The notes below the pieces were generated by a model. It saw nothing but the letters and a program-made list of their open reading frames with translations, did no database searches and was not told where the DNA came from. The position numbers and the translations under genes are program-made. From Setaria digitata (lineage: Eukaryota; Nematoda; Chromadorea; Rhabditida; Setariidae): a DNA stretch of 64,000 nucleotides. The DNA is taken from NCBI GenBank assembly GCA_003640385.1, contig RCAB01000089.1:62001-126000 (forward strand), read 5' to 3'. Below are positions 12,104 to 22,537 of the stretch, in pieces; positions within the stretch are counted from its first letter, which is position 1, and each line of letters starts with the position of its first letter.

Positions 12104-12441
12104 TAGCATAACAGTAGCGAAGGGAAAAGAACTAGGATTTTAACAGTAGCGAAGGGAAAGAAACTAGGATTTCCCTAGTAACGACAAGTGAGCAGGAAAA
12201 AGCCCAACGCTGAATCTAATCGACAGTTTGTGCTAGATGGAAATGTAGCGTACAGGTGTCACTATTCATATTCTTGACCCAAAGTCCCTTGAACGGGATT
12301 ACAGTGCATAGAAGGTGCGAGACCTGTACGGGTGAGGAAACTTATGGTAGGTTGCACTTTGGAGTCGGGTTGTGCGAGAGTGCAGCCAACCTCAGCTAGG
12401 GCTAAGTACGACCATAAGACTAATAGCAAACAAATTTAATT
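12104..12441 (+). pseudogene. Truncated, diverged 28S rRNA fragment (5' core and D1 region)
   Basis: About 340 bp match the start of nuclear large-subunit rRNA in order: AGTAGCGAAGGGAAA then GAAACTAGGATTTCCCT, AGTAACGACAAGTGAGCAGG, AAAAGCCCAACGCTGAATC, a nematode-like D1 variable stretch, CAGTGCATAGAAGGTG, CTGTACGGGTGAGGAAAC, CACTTTGGAGTCGGGTTGT and finally GGCTAAGTACG..CATAAGACTAATAGC. Many normally invariant positions are changed and the match stops abruptly at both ends, with no 5.8S, ITS or later 28S domains. It also has an internal duplication of about 34 bp near 12110-12172. It is therefore a relic inserted or copied from rDNA, not a working rRNA gene. Orientation is plus. Whether it came from this genome or another nematode cannot be told by eye. 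Confidence 0.8.
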
Positions 12442-15364
12442 GAATTGCTAGGAGGCTTACGTTCAATCCTGCAAATGTTCCTTCCCTTCGCGTAAGGCTC
12501 ATTTGCATGTTGTGATACTTTCTTGCTGAACACACCAAACAATTTCTTGTAAAGCCATTCTCGTCAGTCGTCAGAGAAGCCCCTCTTATCCGGAAAAGTG
12601 AAAAATCGGAATTCCTGAATTGTAGACAGCGAAAGACTACAAAATTGTTTGCTCGAACTTCACTTCAAGGAATCCTTAGACAGAGTAAATCGGAAGAGAC
12701 ACACTCCAGAGATTATTTTCAATTCTGTTCAAAATAAATTGTAATTTACCTTATGAAGAACTTCCTCTTTCTAAAAAAGTTTTTAATATTTTTCTAATAT
12801 GTAAGGTATAGTTGGAGATTCCTTAAGAAACACAAAGGATTTAAATGATATTGATAGGAAATAATTAATTTTAGTCCGGAAACCCATTGATACGAATGCA
12901 TGTCATTAATACATTTGTGCCAATGGTTTATGCCAAATGTTTCTGCTTTATCAACGAAGGTTGATGCACTGAAACATCCTCTTGATCTTACAATCTTTTA
13001 AATTCTATGCAATTATCTTTGGTCTTTAACTTTCAATTTATGTAGGCCAATTTATATTAATTCTTAAAACAGGTGTTGTTAATGATCACTTACTTTCGTA
13101 GCTTTCGTATGAAAATATTCCTTTCTTCAGAATTATTGTAAAATTAAATTTTTCAACTTTTTTATTGCACGTTGCATTTTGCACAAGTTTATGAATAACG
13201 AAGAATAAGAACAGAACAAAATTCGTTCATGCTTTCTTCCAAGTCTCACGTTCCTTTGTTGCAATTGCGGATTACATTCTTCAGTTAAACGCATACCGGA
13301 ATATTTTCAATGACATCCAAATGGAATTTCTTGTTTTTTCATTATCTGTAAATTGAATACGGTTAATAATGATTTAATTAGTATATAGTCAGTCCTCAAA
13401 TTAGTCGGAAACTAATTATTCCTCAATAATAAGACGCCGGGGCAACAATTGGTGTAAACAACAAACAAAAGCAATTATACCACCGATATACAAAAGATGC
13501 AGTAATGGAAGTTATTTTAGGGTTAAATATTCTAATATGGAGAATTATCGTTTATGATCGGATTAGCTATTATATTTGGTAACTAAATAGATTGAATTAT
13601 GTTTTTTTTTTTTTAATTTTCAAGTCATTTAATATCAATTTAGACGCTTTAAAAGCAAGGCTAGCAGCGTTTAAATGGACTTTCCACTCAATCACTTAGT
13701 ACTTTTTACGAACATATATTAGCATGAATGATCAATGCTTTATTTTTTTTCCGCCAAAAACGTTCTGCACAAAGCTCTTGTTTGTATCGGCTTTATAAAG
13801 ACTTGCCTCCTTCGCTTTCTGGTACCATAACTGCTTATTAGTCCATTGCTTATAGTTGAAGTACATACGGTGATTCTGTTGTCACTATCATCATCGTCTT
13901 GTTCCTTATTTACCGTGAAAATGTGTATCAATTGTAGCAGTATAGTAGAATTTCATGATACTCTACAACGTTTTCTGCTTTCTGCACTTATGTTGTCATG
14001 GTATTTCTGTGTAGCCGCTTCCGTTAACTGTGTGGTGAGTACGCCGAAAGTTTGAGAGAATCGTTAAACAATTATCATGAAATTCTACTGTGCGGATATT
14101 TATTTGAGCTATTCATTGATAATGGCATTGCAAATATTATTATAGGGTTTCACTCATATGTTATCTACGGAATGTTCACTTTATTCGCGTGAATTTAATA
14201 ATAACTTTACGGTGAAGGAGTTCTAATGCTTCTTAGTCCACCCGTCATATTCTTTTCAGGTAAGTTATGCATTCAGAAATTCGTTATATTTCTAGATTCT
14301 GACTGTTGTTGAATCCTGTAAGGTGAAACTGTAGCGCTATTCAATACAGTTAAGAAGGAAATTGGTTTCCAAATAGAAATGTGAAGGATCCTTACGAAAA
14401 TCCATTTCTACATTTGAAGGCTTTAAGAATCTTATTACTGAAACGAGCACAAGTACCAAGTATTATAATGAAGTGTTCTGCTTTGAAATAGTGTCTTAAT
14501 GACAGATTATTATTACATTCTTCTTGAGAAATCTGTGATTAATTAGCAAAAAAAAACATCAAGAATTTGTTCCTGTTGATTTTCCAAACTTCCCTTAAGT
14601 CCATAGATGTTTCTAAATATAATTTTATCAAATAAATTTTAATTCCTCACTGTTTCAATACAGTTTTACCTTTGCACGGCAATTTTAGATTTTAGAATCT
14701 GAGTCATATCCCACAGTTTTCATCCTACTTATTTAATCAAGTTTCATTCTTTCGCATGTTTATAGAAAATACGAATTTTAGCAACAAGTAATGAGGAGAT
14801 ATTATTCGAAATACATTCAGGCTGGAAATATTTAAAATTTTCTACTCGGAAAAAACATCTAGAAACAGCATTGTCTGTTTGACAATTAAATAAACATAGT
14901 TTTCGTCAAGCACAATTGAGCAGAAGTAATAGATAAAAATTCAAAACTTTCTTTACTACATCTGCAAGGCTGAAAAGTCAGTAAGATCAATCATCCCTTT
15001 ACTTTTACCTTCCTGTCACATGGCTATGTTCATATCATCACATATCGCTGATAGTTTTCTTGAATCCTTCTACCATGTCTTAATTTTTTCACATATGTTG
15101 TACTCAGCATTTTTACTATGCTGGCTCTTTTTAGAAACACGAAGATTTTGGAAAGAATGAACCAAGAAAAAAGAAATTGGTTACTTGAAAAGTAACTGAG
15201 TAACTTGAAACGTTTTGAAATAATTAATTAAATTGAGATAAAGAAGAGATATATGCATTAACTCCTTGATGGATTTCTCCGTAATAGCCCAGTGCAAATG
15301 TTTTATTAAATAAAAGTTATAGATGAAGTTTGCATCATCTAGTTTCTTCGTGTAATGCCCGCAG
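12442..15364. other. About 2.9 kb without a confident gene
   Basis: No confident gene. A 69-codon plus-strand frame at 13846-14055 ends at a good GTGAGT donor and has a hydrophobic stretch (RFLLSALMLSWYFCVAAS) that loosely resembles the middle of ALG2 proteins, so it may be an upstream relic of the ALG2-like fragment at 15365. That link is too weak to annotate. A poly-T run lies near 13600. Confidence 0.35.
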
Positions 15365-16234
15365 TGAATCAATCCTGCCTAATGTGCTTTATCTTTCGTG
15401 TGATACGGATGTCATTAGAATTGAAAGCAAACCAATCAGTCATAAACTATGTCAGAGTAATAATAAGCGTTACATGTTCTTATCGATAAATCGTTCTGAC
15501 CGAAAAAAAGATTGGATAACACTGTTAAGGCTGCTGGTCGTTTTTCTCCATTTCATTTTTTCCAATTTTAAATGTATCCTGAAGTTCTCTTTTTCATAGA
15601 TGATTGATAGTATAGCGCGGGCTGATAGAACATCTGAAGTACCATTTGATTACTGTGGTGGATCACTTTTAATCTGCTTCAATTCTAATTTCATCGAAAC
15701 ACAAAATTGCTAACTTAAAGCTGAATAATACTAAGACTTAAGAGTGATGCCAAGAAGGACTAATGTCTAACAAGACTTATGTCTTGGAACGTTATATTTA
15801 AGATAAAACTCTAATTTATATCTTGCTAGGTATTAATTTTGCTTGGCATCAGTCTGTAGACTAACTAGCAGATGATAGCCGTGAACTATAATTATTTTTG
15901 AATTATACCTAAAAATGTCTAAAACCGAATGTTGTTGCAGCGATATTAAAAAGAGAAAGTAATGTGCGTGTACGTATAGTTCTTGCTGGTTCCGTGATGC
16001 TCCATATACTCGAATCACGCACGTATTTGTTAGAATGTGTTGAAAAAAAAAAATGGGTCAAAACTTGAAGGTAACAGAAATATGTTTCATTCCTAAGTAA
16101 TGACAGAGAATGTGACACAATTCCATACACACCTGCGAACGAGAACTTCGGTATCGTGTCTGTAGAAGCCTTGAAACAACGTAGACCTGTTATAGTTTGC
16201 GACAGTGTTGCTCCGGCCGAAACAGTAATCGAAG
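15365..16234 (+). pseudogene. Degenerate ALG2-like mannosyltransferase fragment (GT4 family)
   Basis: ALG2 adds mannoses to the lipid-linked oligosaccharide on the cytosolic face of the ER. Three pieces match its C-terminal half in order. 15365-15536: LPNVLYLSCDTD and FLSINRSDRKKD (family FLSINRYERKKN). About 15941-16070: VRVRIVLAGS then a helix, matching the HLIVAGGYDERVLENVE region. 16078-16234: KYVSFLSNDRE and YTPANENFGIVSVEALKQ, with the EX7E retaining-transferase motif, then PVIVCDSVAPAETVIEG where the family has NSGGPLETV. Signs of decay: the middle piece is thrown out of frame at an 11-A run (16043-16053), about ten residues are missing before YTPANE, the GGP of the donor-site loop is VAP, and no N-terminal half or C-terminal end is evident. 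A diverged working paralogue with sequencing errors remains possible. Confidence 0.6.
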
Positions 16235-17867
16235 GTATAATATTTCATAGGTGATGCTTCCGTCCTTCATATGTCTGTTTTCTGTAGATTAAAAAATGGA
16301 AGAAACATTGCATGTAGACATGGTTTTTTTTCTTTAAAGAAATAAACAGCCGTATTTTTATTTTATTTTATACTTATGCGACAGATAAAAATATTGTCGA
16401 TATCATCATCATCACTTTGGAATTTTGATGGTCCATTTTGAAAATTTCCATTTCTGTGTGTTTGTGTGTACGCGTTTCTTTTTTTTTGAACAACTCTCAT
16501 ATCTTCTTAATTTGGAACTGTAATAACTTTAACTGTTTCTCCATGTTCCAGTAATTCATAACACATCACTCCTAACCATAGCTATCTAGCGGTACGCTGT
16601 TATTAACTTAAAAAAAGTTCCTCGCTTTACTTAGCGATCAAAGAATTGCTAATTAATATTTTCTTATACATTTTTTTCTCAGTAAAATTAGCAAAAGCAG
16701 ACCTCTAAATTTTCCAGTCATTGATAAGATTCTTTATCATACAATGATTAAAGTTGCAGTTAAGAACTGAAGGTTCTCTCGATCTCGGTTTTAAAACATA
16801 AATGGCGTGAAGCTTTCAAAATCAATGTTAACCTTTTTGAATCACCAATGTCTCTTAAACCAGTTATTTCACTGTTTCTTCTACATGCAGTTAGCATCTG
16901 TTCCTTTTGCTGAATTAAATGAGTTCATTTTTAAAAATTTGGTGGCTTGACTTGATAATGACGACATCTGTGAGTAACAGGTATCATCCTTCCTTTTGCT
17001 GCTTTAGTTTAATTCTAATCCAGATTCATTTTGTGTAAAGTCTGCTGATTTAAAAATCATTTTAAATCAAGTTGACTTTTTAAAACATATTTTTTCATGC
17101 TTTTTTGCTTATTACACTTACTACTATTTACTGGTAGAAGAGTGATCACTAATAACGGAGCAATAGATGACTTAAATTGAATAATTAAATCCAGCACGGT
17201 AGTGACATCGGTTGAAAGTCCATTGTGTTAAATGACCAATAGTTGAAGTGATGCTGTTGCTGATCGAAACAATTGCTGTTTCCTTTGCAACGAAAACGTT
17301 CTGAACAGTGCTTCAGTTTGAATGGATTTCGCAGTCTAATTAGTGATATTTTGTTTCCAGACCACGCGGACATAAGCAGCGACACGTGATGTTTCAGGTT
17401 AAGGACAGATGCTTCCTCGGATCCTCGCCATCTCAATCGCTCTATCTCTGATTGCTTTTCAATTCTTCTTTCACATTGTGCCATTTTAACTCTTTTATTT
17501 ATACTTCTTATTCACTTGTCAAAAATAAATATATGACACACAAAACGAATATCTCAACTTTTGAAGAAAATAGTATGCGATGATCGAACATGTTATCAAC
17601 ATAAGTGTTAGAGTAATCGTTTATAATCATTTAGGTGATTAAGTATCCTAATATTTATCGAAGCTAATGTCTTTCCACATTTCCGTTACTAGTGCTGCAT
17701 ATTCCGAATAATCTAAAAACGTTACATTTATACTGAACTTTGCCCTTTACATAAGCAAGTTTATATAATAATTATACCATGTCTTACCATATCCAATATC
17801 GCCTCATAAGAAACTTTGTATTTTTTTTTTTTTGCAATAATCTTAAAAATTGCGATGTAGAAAACTA
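16235..17867. other. Non-coding stretch, nothing recognised
   Basis: No continuation of the ALG2-like fragment was found. A minus-strand frame of 99 codons at 17185-17484 starts with a charged stretch but has no recognisable domain. No RNA gene identified. Confidence 0.4.
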
Positions 17868-17964
17868 CTGAGACTGGTGATTTCGCAACTTCACAAGCTT
17901 ATTTTAATACTTGACTTGAGGTATTTAAAATAAGGTTATGAAGTTGTGAAATCACCAACTTCAG
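17868..17964. ncRNA. Long miRNA-precursor-like hairpin (strand unknown)
   Basis: A 43-base arm (17868-17910) pairs with a 44-base arm (17921-17964) around a 10-base loop TTGACTTGAG. Pairing is nearly continuous, with mismatches near the base and a one- or two-base bulge about two thirds of the way up. The best paired block reads TGGTGATTTCGCAACTTCA opposite TGAAGTTGTGAAATCACCA. Size, loop and the near-perfect block of about 20 pairs fit an animal pre-miRNA, and both strands would fold. I do not recognise a known miRNA seed. A small inverted-repeat element (MITE) is the main alternative. Confidence 0.4.
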
Positions 17965-20347
17965 TAAAAACACTAGTTCACGATGTAATTGGAAGCAATC
18001 AACGTCAAACTTAAATATATCCATATTCTGATATAATCTTTTCGAGCTTTTTTCTGTTTCCGGCACCTAAATAATACAATTAACGATGTTTACTGCTACT
18101 CTACTCTACTATTCTATTTTAGCTAAATCGAGATGCAACAATGGTGAAGTAAGAAGCTTATCAAATGAAGAGATTATTAATAGGACATAATCAACCAGCA
18201 ATTAATTAATTAACTGAAAAGATAATTGGACGGCTTTTCCTATCCAGCAAATGACTTCGTTTAAATCACTTTGAACGAAATTTGTGGAAAGAGCAGGGGT
18301 GATCCTTTTAAGACATTACGCTGTCATTAATTAAAAGGAAGACTAATTGAAGATGACGAAAGCTCACTTTTCAAAGTTATTTATAATCTAAGTCAAGATT
18401 TCTGTTTTCCATATCTTTTCATAATTGTTTCTTGATATTACTATGTTACGAAACGGGAAAGTTTTTGCTAAGCTTTCTAGCACGCTTGATATGAGCAATT
18501 CCTAAGTAATAAAATAACAACAACCAGATACTCTAAAAACCGCTTTAAAAAGTTACAAAATAATTATTGTTACATTTTTTGTCCTTCACTTTTAGTAGAA
18601 ATTAGTTGCCCAAGTGTGAAAAATTCGACTTCGGAAATCAAGTGAAAGGAATAAAATCTGAATTGGATCTGTTAATTTCAATAAATATTATTTTAAAGCA
18701 AGTAAGTACATGGAAAACTCTTCGTGCCTCCTGACTTAAAAATTCAGTGATAAACAAATAGTCAAATATTTTTAAAGCAAATTGTAATCAGTAAGTATGT
18801 GTAAAGATAGTGATGAAAACTAAAGGTAATTAATTTTCACCAAATTTCATTTTTTGGTTTGTGATCTTTAAAAGAGGATAATCTGTAATATGATTTGTGG
18901 CACCAGATGTAACTGAGAAGTGCCAAGCGATAAAGCCCATTTCTTGCAGCACACATTNGAGGATAATCTGTAATGTGATTTGTGGCAGATGTAACTGAGA
19001 AGTGCCAAGCGATAAAGCCCATTTCTTGCAGCACACATTGATTGTTCTTGCAAATACAAAAATTTCACTGGAAGAATAAAAATACCTCACTACTTCGAGA
19101 GCAAAAAACCCCTACCTCTACTTCTCAAGAGAAGCATTCAGTAATTAGGCTACTATCCAGATGAACATCAAATAGGTTTCGTCAAGCTATGGTTTCATTT
19201 TGATGAAACATTCTAAAAGCAACAGCGGAAGGGAAACGGATTTGTTAATACTCCATACCATTTATCACAAAAAATTTGACTTTACCTGCAAGTAAGATTT
19301 ACAAGCTTGTGCTGTGTTCTATATGCATTTTTGATCGCTAAGAAGTAAATCAAGAATTGCTTTTAATTGCTGAGAAACGTTCCTTAGCGTTTTGATTCAC
19401 TTCAGCTGCTCTCCTGAAAGTCAGTCAATACTTTACTCGACATTTAGTTTCTCTACATGAACTTGCATTTTAGATCGCTGTTTTAGTTCCTGTATGTACA
19501 TACAAATCGAGCGAATATTTTATTCTCTTGAATGTTCTCAGGAGGAATAATGGGGTTCTTGTCAAATTTCAGTTGTTAATCATTTTAGTGTTTCAGAATT
19601 TTTGGCTTTTAAAAGATACTTAACGCTAGGTATTAGAAGCATTCTACTGAAATATATTTAAATGTTCAAATTTCATATTTAAAAGTGGTGTACGGAATAA
19701 ATGAACTTCCTTGCATCAAGTTCTTACGAAAGTATGTTCAATTAAATCACAAAAATTCGGTGTTGAAAAGAAATAAATTCCCTATGTGGGTCAACTGTTG
19801 TACTCTGAGGATGACGAACTTGGCGTGTTACCAAACTTTTAGAAACTCAGAAATGGTGTAAGATTAACAATTTTCGCATTGCTTTTTGCAACATATTAGT
19901 AAGTGATAATATCATATTTCTACACACTTCATTAGGCAATGAACTGAAGTTGCGGGTTTTTCTATTAATAAATGAGACTTTAAATTGTTTCAAATTAAAT
20001 GAATATCAGCAAAAGAAGATTCCCACTTCTTGAATACCTTGTCACTACATTCGATCAGTCTCCTTAGCAGTTAAGCTAACGAAACATGTAAGGGTGTCAC
20101 CACTACGACCACTATTTTAACCTTCACCACTCCACAAATGTCCCACTACAGTCGAGATTTAATGATTTCATTCAGGTTAAACGTGGCCGCGAACTGAAGA
20201 GGCCTGTTGTTTTTGTTGCGTATTTCGTATACTTGGTGTGGCTTGTAGCTGTAGATGTTTGGTTTGTAGGTAGTTTGTGTTTGATTCTTCCAGGCTGTGA
20301 GTATTTTCAGATTGAAGGAGAGACTTTCCATACACATCAAAAACAAA
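17965..20347. other. Intergenic region upstream of rpl-30
   Basis: Apart from the duplicated segment around the N at 18958, I see no coding or RNA gene. The last few hundred bases before 20348 would contain the rpl-30 promoter and leader; no core-promoter motif stands out. Confidence 0.4.
18874..19039. repeat. Near-identical 80-bp copies flanking a single N
   Basis: The segment from GAGGATAATCTG to GCAGCACACATT occurs at 18874-18957 and again at 18959-19039, separated only by one N at 18958. The copies differ by a three-base gap (GGCACCAGATG versus GGCAGATG) and one substitution. This is what a scaffold join of two overlapping contig ends would look like, so it is most likely an assembly artefact, possibly of two alleles, rather than a genuine tandem repeat. 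Confidence 0.85.
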
Positions 20348-21422
20348 ATGGCTGTAAAGAAGCAGGTTTGTACACTTCATCTTCCTGTTGTATCTAAAGG
20401 CTCACTGTTATAATGCCAACAGTGATGAGGATGGCATCTTTATTGAAACTAATGCAGATTGCAGAACTGTATGATATACTTCTTAGATATGAGGAAATTA
20501 TTAGAACTCTTTTGTCCAAAATGGCTTTATTCAGTCAGTTTATTCAGAATTAGCTCATGTTCATTCATCTTTTTATGCTCCATTCATTTCATCTTAGAAA
20601 GTTGCAGAAGAAGTCAACAGAAAACATCAACGCACGACTTGCTATGGTGATGAAAAGTGGGAAGTACTGTTTAGGCTACAAACAGACACTGAAAACACTA
20701 CGGGCTGGTAAGGCAAAATTGGTCATCATCGCCAACAATACACCACCTCTCAGGTTTACATATGTATCGAATTATTTCAAATATATTTCTTAAATCTTGA
20801 TGGTTTTGGTGTGATGTTAGCTTTCCAAGCTCCTGGTTTTCAGACGGTATTCTTGAGTTGGTTACATCACTTCTTCCTATGAAAGTAACCGAATAAACCA
20901 GTTATGCTGGGACTTTTACTCTTGTAAAAGAGGGTTGAGTTAGCCTTAGTATTGGTATCTTCAGTTATTTGCAATTTGCAGAAAACAGTCATTTTAAATT
21001 ATTTTGTCTATTTTCGATTTCTAGAAGTGACCATTCCATTACTAGACATAGCGGGATGGAAGTATGGTAGGTTAACAGATCGCATATTATGTGGGAGAAG
21101 GAGAGGAGGAGTCAAATATGTTATTATTGTATTACAGGATGCAGTGAAGTATAATAAGATTAAAGATTGATGTTCATCTAAATCTTGATGGATTAGGATT
21201 TTTTGCTTCTTTTTCTTGTCGTCAGTATAAAATTTGGCTGATTTCAGGAAAAGTGAAATTGAATATTATGCTATGTTAGCGAAGACGGGCGTGCATCATT
21301 ATAACGGAAACAACATTGAATTAGGCACAGCATGTGGAAAGTTGTTTCGTGTTTGCACATTATCAATTACAGATGCTGGTGATTCAGATATTATTCGAAG
21401 TATGCCATCTGAAAGTGTTTAA
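20348..21422 (+). CDS. rpl-30: 60S ribosomal protein L30 (eL30)
   Basis: Structural protein of the large ribosomal subunit. Three exons, 20348-20365 (only MAVKKQ), 20608-20753 and 21248-21422, give 112 residues, the usual length of eL30 (about 110-115). Diagnostic stretches are [58 protein letters not shown] and [17 protein letters not shown]. Splice signals are standard; the first intron follows six codons, a common layout for ribosomal protein genes. The second intron (20754-21247) is rather long, holds an open frame of 72 codons without homology and two short perfect hairpins. It is the first of four plus-strand genes, but the next gene starts 1.1 kb away, so there is no sign of a tight operon. 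Confidence 0.95.
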
Positions 21423-22465
21423 AATTGGCTTTGTTTCTTCGTTATTGTTCTTTAAAGAGGCGTGAATAAATCTTACTTTGTTGTTTGGTTTGGTCTGGAC
21501 AAAGTGATTAGATAGTTCAGTACCTCCTGGTAATTGAGTATGGGGATTTATAAGGGACTGAAGCGAAAAAATTGCAGAGGCCTTTGTGATTTTCTAATTG
21601 TATTGAAGTAGTACGAGTGTCATCAAGGATTTTTTTTTTTGTATTATTTTAATTTTCCTTTACCTGCTTCTAGCTTTAGATTTTTATCCAATGGAGTTGA
21701 GAAGAATGAAATTACTGGGTTTTTTTTGACAGTTTTAAGAAATTTCGCTCGCGCATTTCGGTTCCGGTTGTCTGCGCTTTTAAAATATTTAGAGAGCGAA
21801 GCGTAAAAGCCTTAGCGATATAAAAGTCACTACCGGTGAGAAACATAATAAATGAATGGGACGGTCTTCGTTAAGAGTTCTGGGACTTGTTGCATCCTAT
21901 ATGACGCTAACATTTCAATGATATGTTCGAGTTTGTAGCATAAACGGTGTGAGGAAGACGAGCATTTGTCATTTTGCTGGAATGTCTCTTGGAGAAGTGA
22001 ATTGTTAATGTTGTTGAGGGAACTCTCCAATACATGTATAAAATTTGTTTGGGAATGAAACTTACGGGTGGCATTGTCTGGTGAGAAGTGGTGAAAGACC
22101 GTTAATTTCTCTATTTGTGTGTCCACAATACGCTTACATTGATCAGTAACTCTGCGGTGTGGTCTTTTTAGACTTTTGTCATACATTATTGAGGTTAGCG
22201 CTGATTCTTTTTAGTCCCACATTTTCCTCCTATATAATTTGTTACGACCCGATTCTAATCTTGAGGGGAATTTTTTTTAGTATTCCATGAAGGCAGATAT
22301 CTATTTTCATGCGGTCGGGGCTGTCCCTAGTTCTTTATGTAACTCATATGCAGTACCGCAGTATCTCGATTTTGAGTGGGCTAAAATAGTCGAGTAAAGT
22401 GATGATAAGATATCATTCTTACTGCTTAACTGATTAGTGATAATAATATAGAAACATACTATTTC

Positions 22466-22475
22466 TGCTTTTCAG
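22466..22475 (+). promoter_or_regulatory. Probable trans-splice (leader) acceptor of the uridine kinase gene
   Basis: TGCTTTTCAG followed by about 60 bases without another acceptor and then the ATG at 22538. This is the usual form of a nematode outron end, where a spliced leader would be joined. A normal cis-spliced 5' UTR intron would look the same. Confidence 0.4.
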
Positions 22476-22537
22476 GTGCAAAATAATGCTCATTGTGCAA
22501 TAAAAAGATTAGAATAAGGAAAGGATTGTAACTGAAG

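Noticed and set aside
13846..14055. Possible N-terminal exon of the ALG2-like fragment
   Set aside because: Only a loose hydrophobic resemblance and a good donor support it; the diagnostic N-terminal ALG2 motifs are absent.
17185..17484. 99-codon minus-strand frame beginning with a charged stretch (MAQCERRIEKQSEIERLRWR)
   Set aside because: The start looks coding, but the rest is not, and no following exon could be found.
20860..20990. H/ACA snoRNA in the rpl-30 intron
   Set aside because: Two hairpins exist, but no ANANNA H box lies between them and the nearest ACA is at the wrong distance.
21830..22186. 118-codon minus-strand frame between rpl-30 and the uridine kinase gene
   Set aside because: It starts with a true ATG and looks moderately protein-like, but I recognise no domain and see no convincing splice or leader acceptor. 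A long chance frame in AT-rich DNA is as likely.
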